Of a stretch of 7,012 nt of DNA, positions 1 to 6,825 are shown piece after piece. Source of the DNA: Elusimicrobiota bacterium (GTDB lineage Bacteria; Elusimicrobiota; Elusimicrobia; F11). A model generated the notes under the pieces. That model worked only from the letters and a program-made list of their open reading frames with translations. It ran no database searches and was not told where the DNA came from. How positions within the stretch are numbered: the first letter of the stretch is position 1; each line of letters starts with the position of its first letter. Position numbers and translations under genes: made by a program. The stretch covers positions 1-7,012 of the forward strand of contig JAKLIS010000067.1 in NCBI GenBank assembly GCA_022709485.1. Reading direction: 5' to 3'.

Positions 1-1
1 C

Positions 2-1627
2 CAAACGCACCGTGTTTCCATCCTTCTACAAATTCCCAGTCCTCTGCTAAAACCTCAGACTTTCGCGGATTATGAACGGGTTTCTCGAACTAATAATGTT
101 ATCACCCGTCAGAAGACTTGGACCCAAATTCCAGGCCATCCGTCTCAAAAAGCCATGGTGGCCAAACCGGGCCTGCCCGACAGCCCTTGGAAAAAAAGCC
201 GCGCCCGGCCTCGGACCGCGGACGAACGCCTGATGGCCATCCTTGCCAAAGACGCGCTGTGTCCCCCCAATGGTCCCCACGCCTTGGCCACCCGTGTCCA
301 CGGCAATGTGGAGTTAAAAAGAATCAAAGGAGAATCAAAATGGGAAAAAGTGGAACGGGGGCAATATTTTTTCGAGGGAGATACCGTTCAAACAAAACGC
401 GCGGCTCGAATTCAGATGGTGTTTGCGAATGGTTCTGAAGTGGAAATGGGGCCCAACTCCATGATGGCCTTTCAACCGACCAACGAAGTTTGTGAATTGG
501 CCGCGCTTCAAATGTCCAAAGGAAACCTGAAGGCCAAGATAAAAGAGGGTAAATTTATGGACGTTCAAACGCAATTTGGGACGGCCCGCTTAAAACAGTC
601 CCAAGCCCGTGTTTCTATCGATGAAAAAAATCTGGTGGTGGATATTTTGGAAGGCGAAGCGGAATTTACTGAAAAAAATAATAAAGTCAGCCCTATTTTC
701 GGCGGAAGCTCTTTTAATGTAAATATCTCAACCGTGCCGCCCTTTTCTCCGGTCTCTTTGGATCAAAATCCGAACGCCATTAAATCATCCATTGAAATCA
801 AGCCCACTATGGAAAAATCAAGCGCTTTCGATCTTAAATCTGCGGCTCATTCAATTTTGCCCGGACGGTGGGACCCCAAACTTATCGAAGAATTCAAAGA
901 CTATATTAAAGAATTGGATCAAATTGACGGGGTCGTCGTGTCGGAGTATTTGCGGGACAAAAAACTCCGGGACGATTTCAAAAACGTTCTTCAAAAACTT
1001 GAAATGGAAAAACAGGAATTGGAACTACAATCGAAGGGATATCGAAATGACATCAAGAATTTTGAAGAACTTAAGAAATCCTTGGCCGTTCCGAAACTGA
1101 ATGAAACCCGATTGGAAAGGAGGGACAGGAAATCATCCCGTTCGGACGTTGCCGAAGCGCTAAAACAAGCCAGAGAATCCTTTAAACACATTCAGGTCGA
1201 ACTCTCCGGACTTTTGAAAGATATCCGAGTAAACCAAGATCTCTGGACGGCTATCCCTATCGTCCGGCTCATCAATATCACGGCCAAAGAATCCACCATT
1301 CCATTTAAAACAGGAGATTCGTCCATCCCTGATGAATCCAAGGAAACTTTGGATAGAATCGCGGATTCCATCGCCAAAATCAATCCCACCCGGGTCTTGA
1401 TTGAAGGCCATACCGATAAAGTAGGACGGGTGGACGTGAATATCAGGTTGTCTAAGAAAAGAGCCGCTCAAGTGGCGCGTTATCTGCGGCAAAAAACAAA
1501 ATTTTCCCGGGGAAAATTTATGATTAAAGGAATGGGGCCTTTTATTCCCATTGATGACGGGGAATCTCCAGAGGCGTTGGCGAAAAACAGAAGAGTTGAG
1601 ATTTGGCTCGAATTAAAAGGGCTTTAG
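2..1627 (+). CDS. FecR domain / coiled coil / OmpA-like C-terminal envelope protein (5' end outside window)
   Basis: The frame is open from the window edge (541 residues visible). The first in-frame ATG is at 155 and another is at 233; neither has a convincing Shine-Dalgarno, so the true start is probably upstream. Numbering from the ATG at 155, residues about 44-180 form a FecR domain (TRVHGNVELKR, then GDTVQTKRAARIQMVFANGS and a second half ending DILEGEAEF). Residues about 240-358 are charged and helical, likely coiled coil. Residues about 370-488 are an OmpA-like peptidoglycan-binding domain: EGHTD...N..LSKKRA and KNRRVEI. D421 and R436 are 15 residues apart, the spacing of the diaminopimelate-binding Asp/Arg pair in OmpA proteins. 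The family predicts a periplasmic protein that grips peptidoglycan; no signal peptide is visible because the N-terminus is missing. FecR here is a stand-alone sensory or structural module, since no sigma factor is nearby. The gene converges on the DUF922-like gene with a 5-base gap. Confidence 0.85.
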   Translation, partial: QTHRVSILLQIPSPLLKPQTFADYERVSRTNNVITRQKTWTQIPGHPSQKAMVAKPGLPDSPWKKSRARPRTADERLMAILAKDALCPPNGPHALATRVHGNVELKRIKGESKWEKVERGQYFFEGDTVQTKRAARIQMVFANGSEVEMGPNSMMAFQPTNEVCELAALQMSKGNLKAKIKEGKFMDVQTQFGTARLKQSQARVSIDEKNLVVDILEGEAEFTEKNNKVSPIFGGSSFNVNISTVPPFSPVSLDQNPNAIKSSIEIKPTMEKSSAFDLKSAAHSILPGRWDPKLIEEFKDYIKELDQIDGVVVSEYLRDKKLRDDFKNVLQKLEMEKQELELQSKGYRNDIKNFEELKKSLAVPKLNETRLERRDRKSSRSDVAEALKQARESFKHIQVELSGLLKDIRVNQDLWTAIPIVRLINITAKESTIPFKTGDSSIPDESKETLDRIADSIAKINPTRVLIEGHTDKVGRVDVNIRLSKKRAAQVARYLRQKTKFSRGKFMIKGMGPFIPIDDGESPEALAKNRRVEIWLELKGL

Positions 1628-1640
1628 TCTGATTAAGACT
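1626..1640. terminator. weak inverted repeat between convergent genes
   Basis: AGTCT and AGACT form a perfect 5-base-pair stem around the loop GATTA. It covers the last bases of the plus-strand stop codon and the stop codon of the minus-strand gene. The stem is short and lacks a T-run on either strand, so as an intrinsic terminator it is weak. It is the only candidate stop signal in the 5-base gap between the two convergent genes. Confidence 0.15.
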
Positions 1641-2595
1641 TCATGCCGAATATTTTTTCCCAATCCACTTTTTTGACGCGATTGAAACCTGCTTTTTGTT
1701 TTTCCACCCGATCAAGGACCTGCTTTTGAAGTAAATAAGACTCTTTCTTAAGTTCTATTTCGCTAGAAGACCGAAGCTGATTGACCCCCTGGCCGAAAGA
1801 AGCCAAAGCATTTGAATAAATTTTCAGCTCTCCTTCTGTGTGGGTTTCCACCGCTTTTAAAAATTCAGTCCACGTCTTGGCCAATTCCGGATTCGGCTTC
1901 GGAGGGGCCTCCCAGAACGGAAATGTGGCCGTCATGGTGGATTGGATGGTCAAGGTTTCCCATTTAAAGAGCTTCCCTTCTCGCCCCATCTTCCCGGTCC
2001 AGGCCATTGTCATTTGAGTTTTTGAGGCGAGGCGGCCTTTCTCACCCAAAAAGCCTTTCCCGTTGTCCGCGTCATAAATTTCACGGGCAATTTGGCTTTG
2101 CGTCGATCCTTTCACTTTATAGTTTCTCGTCACGAAACGCTCTTCTAAACTGATCTCTTTGTTTCCCGTCCGTCTCATTTTTACGTCTTCCTGCAGATTA
2201 TAAATGGGAGAAGGAATCGGCTGGCTGTTTTCATTTTTTGCCGATGTTGGAAGAGACATGGAAGGAGCGGCCGTGGAGGGCGCGACCTTTTTTTTCGTCA
2301 CATCTTCAAGAGTGATGGTGGGGCCTTTGGGTTTGGTTTCCGTCCGGTTAACTTTTTTAATTTTTGACTTGTCGATGGTAAAAACCATGGATTTGCCTGA
2401 TTGGATGGTCAATGTTTCTTTTGTTTCGCCGACAATCTTCCCTTTCATCGTTTTTCCATCTTGTAAAACAATTTCGTCCGCCGAGACAAAACCGGAGGAA
2501 AATAAAATAGCCGCAAAGATGAAAATGGAAAAAATATAGGAGATCCTTTGGAGAAAGCTGGATTCATGGGCCTTCATGGCGGTTGTATATTCCAT
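1633..2595 (-). CDS. secreted DUF922-like protein with degenerate HExxH motif
   Basis: 320 residues. Residues 17-39 are a hydrophobic export signal ending VSA before DE, so the mature protein is periplasmic or anchored. Residues 39-82 (DEIVLQDGKTMKGKIVGE..., ending IDKSKIKKV) look like a small beta, SH3-like module of a kind seen in exported proteins. A Thr/Pro/Ser/Lys-rich linker spans about 85-130. Residues about 158-268 follow the DUF922 (PF06037, predicted secreted Zn-dependent protease) pattern: YKVKGST, SKTQMTMAWT, TATFPFWEAP, then TWTEFLKAVETHTEGE. The family's HExxH position reads H-T-E-G-E at 252-256, which lacks the first Glu and the second His, so zinc proteolysis is doubtful. A charged helical tail closes the protein. 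It is the last gene of the minus-strand run, 65 bases after the Omp85 gene. The start at 2595 has only a weak AAAAGAAAA ribosome site. The family assignment was made by eye and is moderately sure. Confidence 0.75.
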   Translation of the reverse strand: MEYTTAMKAHESSFLQRISYIFSIFIFAAILFSSGFVSADEIVLQDGKTMKGKIVGETKETLTIQSGKSMVFTIDKSKIKKVNRTETKPKGPTITLEDVTKKKVAPSTAAPSMSLPTSAKNENSQPIPSPIYNLQEDVKMRRTGNKEISLEERFVTRNYKVKGSTQSQIAREIYDADNGKGFLGEKGRLASKTQMTMAWTGKMGREGKLFKWETLTIQSTMTATFPFWEAPPKPNPELAKTWTEFLKAVETHTEGELKIYSNALASFGQGVNQLRSSSEIELKKESYLLQKQVLDRVEKQKAGFNRVKKVDWEKIFGMKS

Positions 2596-2633
2596 ATCAA
2601 TTTTTCTTTTAGATTATTTCTTTTGCGCTGGAT

Positions 2634-2655
2634 TTTAAAGCTATCTTTCTTTAAA
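2634..2655 (-). repeat. AT-rich inverted repeat just after the Omp85 gene
   Basis: TTTAAAG and CTTTAAA form a perfect 7-base-pair stem with an 8-base loop, starting 5 bases past the Omp85 stop codon in the direction of transcription. The stem has a single G-C pair and no T-run follows. It could slow polymerase or mark an RNA-processing point between the Omp85 and DUF922-like genes, but chance is possible in such AT-rich sequence. Confidence 0.25.
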
Positions 2656-2660
2656 CATCA

Positions 2661-4289
2661 TTATTTTGTGAATTTTCGCTTCTCTTGGAAGGTCAGCTCT
2701 AAATCTGCGCCGATGTTGACGACGAGGCGCGAATCTCGATTGTTGTCGTTCAACGCATAAGCCAAATCCATTCGGATAATGCCGGCGTTCACCGACCGGC
2801 TTGGTGTAAATCGTATTCCGGCTCCCACGTCGTTTTTTAAACCGTTCATTTTCAAAGCCGTCCCCTCGTTCCATGCGGCTCCCGAATCGAAAAAAACAGC
2901 CCACCCAACAGATATCAGTTGCCAAACATCATTCCAAAGAAGCCGGCGGTTTTCGGCGTTAAAAATGATTTTTTTTGACCCTTCAGTAAAACGAATGGGG
3001 TACCCGCGAAGGCCGTTTTCCCCTCCCAGAAGAAATTGCCATTCTGGATCCGGGTTTTTAGAGAGGCCCAGCTCTCCGCGAAAGATCGCAGTGTGTCCCG
3101 GCCGCCATCCCGGAGCTATCCATCTCGTCTCCATTTCTAATTTTCCATTGGCCATTTTATTTTCCTCATATCGGCTCTCTCCCGCCGCGGTGAACCGGAA
3201 AAATTGCCGGTCCGATATTTGAACGGTTTTATCCGCCCGGGCCCGGCCGAAAGCGCCGTCCATGGACGCATTCAAGGCCTTGAGAGAGGGTCCCCCTTCA
3301 ATAAAGTAATCCCACGCTAAATTAATGTCTTCATCCCGATCAAACGTGTAAATTCCCCTCATCCTTAAGAAATGGTCTCTTCTTCGTTCCCATCCAATAA
3401 GAACCGCGCTCAAAGTATGGTCCCGCGGAACGGGAAGAGGGATTTCGGATTCAAAATCGAAGAATCGGTCCTCCTCATATTCATGGGCCAAATAAAATCG
3501 ATTCGCCCGCCCGGCGAAATATCGCGGCGCAACGGATAGAAAGGTCCGGACAAATCGGGTGTCATGCCAAAAATCCGCCACCTCGTCGCTCCTGGAAAAT
3601 AACCGATCTTGATTATCTGAAATGCGAGTCTTTGCGCCGTAAGAAAATTTTGAACGAAGTGAATGATAAGGTTTTCCGATATCTATTTCCCATTCGTGCC
3701 CCCGATTATCTTCCCCGTATCCATAAAAAATTTCGTGGCGGTCGTCGATTATTTGGGGGGCGTAAAACGACAGACCTTTCAAATGTCGGTCGAAATCCTG
3801 CTCGATGAATCCCCCCACCCGAACGCCGCGGCCTGCAAAATTTCTTTCAAAAACCCCCAAACGATAAAAATAGTCTCCTCCAACCGCCTTGAAAGCAAGA
3901 TTCAAAGAGGTCGTCCAGGCATCCTCCGTCTTAATAAGAACATTCACCTTCCCGTTTTGGGGTTGCAAAGTTGAAATCGTCACATATCGGAAAATCCTCC
4001 TTTTCCTCAAAATACGTTCGGACTCTTTAATGAGCTCCGGATCGTAGGGATCTCCTTCCTTAAAAAGAAGATCCTTACGGATGAAATCCTCTTGAGTGAC
4101 ATAGTGAATTTTGTTCCCAACTTTATAAATCAAATTAGCGACAGATGGCGCGGTGGATGAAAAAACATTGCTCCATTCAACGAAAATATCCCCAATGGTC
4201 AGAAGAGGGGTCGCTTCTCCATAAAGGGAAGGGGGGCCTGAGAATTTGAATAGAAGGAGAGCAAACAGCCAAAAACAATATTTTTTCAC
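2661..4289 (-). CDS. short Omp85 (BamA/TamA-like) outer-membrane barrel protein
   Basis: 542 residues from GTG at 4289, or 548 from TTG at 4307. I prefer the GTG: it gives a normal signal peptide (MKKYCFWLFALLLFKFSG) and has AGAG nine bases upstream, while the TTG has no ribosome site. Numbering from the TTG, cleavage is likely near residue 30 (LYG/EA). One POTRA is evident at about 58-128 (DFIRKDLLFKEGDPYDPELI..., ILRKRRIFRYVTI). The rest, about 130-540, is an alternating beta pattern expected of a 16-strand barrel. LRGY at 433-436 matches the VRGF/Y motif of the lid loop, and FFDSGAAWN with VGAGIRFTPSR are typical of the C-terminal surface-antigen half. The last strand ends in LELTF, followed by an unusual 8-residue charged tail. 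BamA has five POTRAs and TamA three, so this is a reduced or accessory member. The likely role is outer-membrane protein insertion or translocation; the substrate is unknown. Confidence 0.88.
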   Translation of the reverse strand: MKKYCFWLFALLLFKFSGPPSLYGEATPLLTIGDIFVEWSNVFSSTAPSVANLIYKVGNKIHYVTQEDFIRKDLLFKEGDPYDPELIKESERILRKRRIFRYVTISTLQPQNGKVNVLIKTEDAWTTSLNLAFKAVGGDYFYRLGVFERNFAGRGVRVGGFIEQDFDRHLKGLSFYAPQIIDDRHEIFYGYGEDNRGHEWEIDIGKPYHSLRSKFSYGAKTRISDNQDRLFSRSDEVADFWHDTRFVRTFLSVAPRYFAGRANRFYLAHEYEEDRFFDFESEIPLPVPRDHTLSAVLIGWERRRDHFLRMRGIYTFDRDEDINLAWDYFIEGGPSLKALNASMDGAFGRARADKTVQISDRQFFRFTAAGESRYEENKMANGKLEMETRWIAPGWRPGHTAIFRGELGLSKNPDPEWQFLLGGENGLRGYPIRFTEGSKKIIFNAENRRLLWNDVWQLISVGWAVFFDSGAAWNEGTALKMNGLKNDVGAGIRFTPSRSVNAGIIRMDLAYALNDNNRDSRLVVNIGADLELTFQEKRKFTK

Positions 4290-4322
4290 GGGGTTTAACT
4301 CTAACAAATAGGAGTAAATAAT

Positions 4323-5183
4323 CTATAGGACGACGTGGCGGGAAACGACGCGAATGGCCACCCGGGGCCGGACATCTTCAACCAATTCTTTTTGAGTCTG
4401 AGTCACAATATTCAAGAAATGCTCTTGGAGGGTCTCAAGAGCGGCCACAATTTCTCTTTTCTTGGAATAAACCAGGGCGCAAGACCCGAGATTGGGTTCC
4501 GAGGGCGATGAATACACGCCGAACCACTCCACCATTTCGGATAATTTTTGAGATCGCTCCGGTTCTTTATTAATGAGAAGCGCAATGACATCCGGCAAAA
4601 GGCGCGGCTCTGACAAGCTGAACATGCAAAGAGAATGGCTCCGGGGTTCCCCGGCTCCGGCTTGGAAAAGGCGCCAAAGACTTCCAAAATCCGGGTCTTT
4701 AACAAGGCTCTGCGCCGAGAAAAAGGGGACCCAGTTGACGTTTAATTTCCCATCATAGCTCGCGTCGAGGCGATAAATGCAGCTTTGGCCCTTTGAAAAA
4801 AGCGATCGATCCGCGTCTTTCAATGACTTCCACCCGACGTTCCGGATATTCCCAGAAAAAATGGCATACAATTTCGTTTTGGATATTTTCATAAATTGGG
4901 AAAGAAACAATGAGTCAAAAAGAGCTTGTTCGTTTCCAACAGACCAGAATTTCTGAAGATTTTGGAGATCTTCATCCGCCATTGCTTGAAAGGTGGCGTT
5001 CGGAAAGACCCGCTCCCCCGGTTTGGTGGTCATGAGCCAGATGTGCATGTCGGGATTTGGGACGTGAAAAGAGTGGAATTGAGGCTTTGGCAATTCTTTC
5101 TGGTTCAAGGAGATTTCGGGGCCCGCCGGAACGATGCTTTCTTGCCCCGAATTTGATCCTATCTGAAACACATCGACGCCCAT
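4323..5183 (-). CDS. unrecognised 286-residue protein of the envelope gene run
   Basis: I do not recognise a family. The protein has no signal peptide or clear membrane segment, so it is probably cytoplasmic. It is a mixed alpha/beta sequence with many aromatics. Points to note: HSFHVPNPDMHIWLMTT at 37-53, a central stretch with W118, W151, F154-F155 and W170, three Cys at 135, 186 and 235, and a C-terminal helix from about 241 to 269 (KKREIVAALETLQEHFLNIV...) followed by RPRVAIRVVSRHVVL. The start at 5183 is well supported by AAGGGG about seven bases upstream. It ends 33 bases before the preferred start of the Omp85 gene, so the two are probably co-transcribed, and it follows a 110-base gap that may hold a promoter. 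Coding status rests on the long open frame, the ribosome site and the gene order. A role with the barrel protein is guesswork. Confidence 0.75.
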   Translation of the reverse strand: MGVDVFQIGSNSGQESIVPAGPEISLNQKELPKPQFHSFHVPNPDMHIWLMTTKPGERVFPNATFQAMADEDLQNLQKFWSVGNEQALFDSLFLSQFMKISKTKLYAIFSGNIRNVGWKSLKDADRSLFSKGQSCIYRLDASYDGKLNVNWVPFFSAQSLVKDPDFGSLWRLFQAGAGEPRSHSLCMFSLSEPRLLPDVIALLINKEPERSQKLSEMVEWFGVYSSPSEPNLGSCALVYSKKREIVAALETLQEHFLNIVTQTQKELVEDVRPRVAIRVVSRHVVL

Positions 5184-5293
5184 TTAAGCACCCCTTTTTT
5201 CCGTCGATCTAATTGTAACCGGGGTGTCACAAAAATGCCATATAAAGTGCCTAAAATCACGTGTTGGATTTGGGTTGAAATTTCGATGGGTTT
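5184..5293 (-). promoter_or_regulatory. 110-base gap with possible internal promoter
   Basis: This is the widest gap in the minus-strand run. On the minus strand it contains TACAAT (complement of 5212-5217), a fair -10 element, 28 bases from the ATG at 5183. No good -35 lies 16-18 bases upstream (TGGCAT at 17). TTGTGA is present but only 9 bases away. No intrinsic terminator is seen after the 156-residue gene. A weak or activator-dependent promoter for the downstream three genes is possible but not shown. Confidence 0.25.
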
Positions 5294-5764
5294 TTAGCTG
5301 GGGCCTGGACAATAAAAGGAATCTCGGATAATCATCAACTCTTTGGCCCGCATTTTAAAGGCGATTCCGTATTTCCAGGGGCTTTCAGGGTCTTGATTAG
5401 CAAAATCTACCTGGCAATGCCAAATATCCCGGCCGTCCTCCGCCTTTAACTCTTTGGTCACCACCATTGTGAGTCCTTTCCCACCCTCCTCTTTTCTCTG
5501 GAGAAGCGAGATGAGGTGGCTAAAGAAATCCCCCATGGTTTGGCCCTGGAGTAGCGGGATGGCGGAGGCGCAGGAGGCATGGGACGTCAGTTTAATATCT
5601 TGATTGAGGATAATCGCATGAATGATTTCTTCATCGGTGGGAGATTTGAGAACCGCTTTTTCTATCGGTTTCTTTTCCTTGGAGGAACCCGCCCACCCCG
5701 GTGAAAGAATAGACGCCATGCCTCCGATGAAGAGAGCGGCGAGGGCGAATCCGCGCAATCTCAT
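5294..5764 (-). CDS. small exported protein of unknown function paired with SPFH gene
   Basis: 156 residues. An N-terminal RLR, a hydrophobic stretch at 5-20 and GWAG near 23-26 give a clear Sec signal peptide, so the mature protein of about 130 residues should be periplasmic or outside the cell. A lysine-rich segment (28-40) follows, then PTDEEIIHAIILNQDI (42-57), a helical part around 75-92 and two or three beta strands toward the end (LTMVVTKEL, DIWHCQVDFAN, YGIAFKMRAKELMIIRDSFY). The three Cys at 65, 117 and 152 could allow one disulfide. It has no lipobox. The start is fixed by a strong GGGAGG eight bases upstream of the ATG. It sits 27 bases downstream of the SPFH gene and is surely co-transcribed with it. 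I recognise no family; it is not NfeD, the usual SPFH partner. Confidence 0.8.
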   Translation of the reverse strand: MRLRGFALAALFIGGMASILSPGWAGSSKEKKPIEKAVLKSPTDEEIIHAIILNQDIKLTSHASCASAIPLLQGQTMGDFFSHLISLLQRKEEGGKGLTMVVTKELKAEDGRDIWHCQVDFANQDPESPWKYGIAFKMRAKELMIIRDSFYCPGPS

Positions 5765-5791
5765 GAGTCAATCCTCCCAAAGTTTTAAAAC

Positions 5792-6661
5792 TTAAATGGT
5801 CCCCTTCATCGGAAGAACGCCGGCCATATCTCCGATGACGTTCACAAGTTCCGTATTGCCTGGAACAACCACTTTCGTATTGTGTTTTAGGGAATTTTCC
5901 ATGGTCTCAAGACGGCGCAAGAGTTGAGCATTCCCGATAAAGTATCGATTCGCGGCGTCGTTCACGAGGCGAATGGCCTCCGCCTCTCCCTCAGCGGCGA
6001 GAATCCGGGCCTGCCGAATGCCTTCCGCTTCTTTAATGGCCGCCCGCTTTTTGCCGTCAGCGGCTGTTTCGGCGGCAGTCGCAAAATCGATGGCGGCAAT
6101 CTTCTCATTTTCCGCCTTCACAATTTTGTTCATGGTTTCCTGAACGTCTTTGGGAGGGTCAATCTGTTTAAGTTCTGTGCGAACAATTTCAATTCCCCAT
6201 GTTGTGGTTTCTTTAACGAGCACCTTGACCAGATCTTCATTGATGCGGCCTCGTTCGCTGTTGGCGGATTTGAGGGTCATGGTTCCGATGATGTTTCTCA
6301 AGGTGGTTCGCGCCAGATTTACTATCTGATAAGTGACGTTATTCACGTTGTATTGGGAATTTTTAACGTTGGCTTCGTCATTTTTGATCTTGAAGTAGAT
6401 TTGGGCGTCGACAATAGCGTTTAAATTATCATTGGTGATGATTTCCTGGGGAGTGGCATCGACCATTTGCTCGGTGATGTTGACTTGATACATATTGTCG
6501 ATGATGGGAATAATCCAATTAAAACCGGAGTTGGCAAATTTGTGATATTTTCCAAGGCGCTCAATGAGTCCTCGATGCGTGGGACGGACAATCCGGATTC
6601 CCATCATAAAAATCACAATAAAGGCGATGCCGCCGTAAACCATCCATGGACTTAATGTCAT
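5792..6661 (-). CDS. SPFH/Band 7 membrane protein (QmcA/slipin-like)
   Basis: 289 residues. A single hydrophobic anchor at about 8-24 is followed directly by the SPFH domain (VRPTHRGLIERLGKYHKFANSGFNWIIPIID, then MVDATPQEIITNDN, DAQIYFKI, LARTTLRNIIGTMTL, and WGIEIVRTELKQIDPP). Residues about 180-235 form an Ala/Glu-rich coiled coil with IKEAEGIRQARILAAEGEAEA, the usual oligomerising part of stomatin/QmcA proteins. The length is close to that of QmcA (about 300). The family builds large membrane-bound ring or cage assemblies that often hold membrane proteases such as FtsH or organise membrane domains. A consensus AGGAGG lies six bases upstream of the ATG, so the start is certain. It heads the minus-strand run. 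The common partner NfeD/YbbJ is not downstream; whether it is elsewhere cannot be seen. Confidence 0.93.
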   Translation of the reverse strand: MTLSPWMVYGGIAFIVIFMMGIRIVRPTHRGLIERLGKYHKFANSGFNWIIPIIDNMYQVNITEQMVDATPQEIITNDNLNAIVDAQIYFKIKNDEANVKNSQYNVNNVTYQIVNLARTTLRNIIGTMTLKSANSERGRINEDLVKVLVKETTTWGIEIVRTELKQIDPPKDVQETMNKIVKAENEKIAAIDFATAAETAADGKKRAAIKEAEGIRQARILAAEGEAEAIRLVNDAANRYFIGNAQLLRRLETMENSLKHNTKVVVPGNTELVNVIGDMAGVLPMKGTI

Positions 6662-6678
6662 AAAACACCTCCTGATTA

Positions 6679-6707
6679 ATTAAAAAATTGGGGTTAAAAT
6701 CAGTCAA
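6679..6707 (-). promoter_or_regulatory. candidate sigma70-type promoter close to the SPFH start
   Basis: On the minus strand, TTGACT (6707-6702) and TTTAAT (6684-6679) are separated by 17 bases. Each hexamer matches the sigma70 consensus at five of six positions. Transcription would begin near 6672, within the AGGAGG ribosome site (6673-6668), giving a leader of only about 11 bases. The good match argues for it and the very short leader argues against it. Confidence 0.3.
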
Positions 6708-6753
6708 AGGATTGAAAATCCAAATTGCCAATCAACCACTCGCTGATCATCCC

Positions 6754-6781
6754 ATATTAGAACGGGAAAATGGAGAACAAA
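6754..6781 (-). promoter_or_regulatory. alternative, weaker promoter for the SPFH gene
   Basis: On the minus strand, TTTGTT (6781-6776) and TAATAT (6759-6754) lie 16 bases apart. The match to consensus is only moderate, but the position would give a normal leader of about 85 bases and place the CRP-like palindrome some 45 bases upstream of the -35 element, a plausible activator distance. Confidence 0.22.
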
Positions 6782-6825
6782 CGCCACTTTGTCATGGCGA
6801 GTTTGAATACACTCGAAATAGGGCG

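Noticed and set aside
118..438. Plus-strand open frame of 106 residues overlapping the FecR gene
   Set aside because: It lies in another frame of the FecR/OmpA gene, has no recognisable motif, and its Pro/Arg-rich content is what the GC-rich stretch gives out of frame.
2779..3222. Plus-strand open frame of 147 residues opposite the Omp85 gene
   Set aside because: It is antisense to clear barrel motifs (LRGY, FFDSGAAWN) and has no independent signature.
5184..5293. Possible sigma54 site around TGGCAT on the minus strand
   Set aside because: The GG is not followed by GC at the required 10-base spacing, so the -24/-12 pattern is absent.
5924..6424. Plus-strand open frame of 166 residues opposite the SPFH gene
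   Set aside because: It is a mirror of the well-conserved SPFH and Ala/Glu-rich coding sequence and shows no family features of its own.
6709..6721. GGATT-GAA-AATCC hairpin as a riboswitch or terminator element
   Set aside because: Five base pairs with a 3-base loop and no conserved riboswitch core or following T-run; it is too small to support a call.
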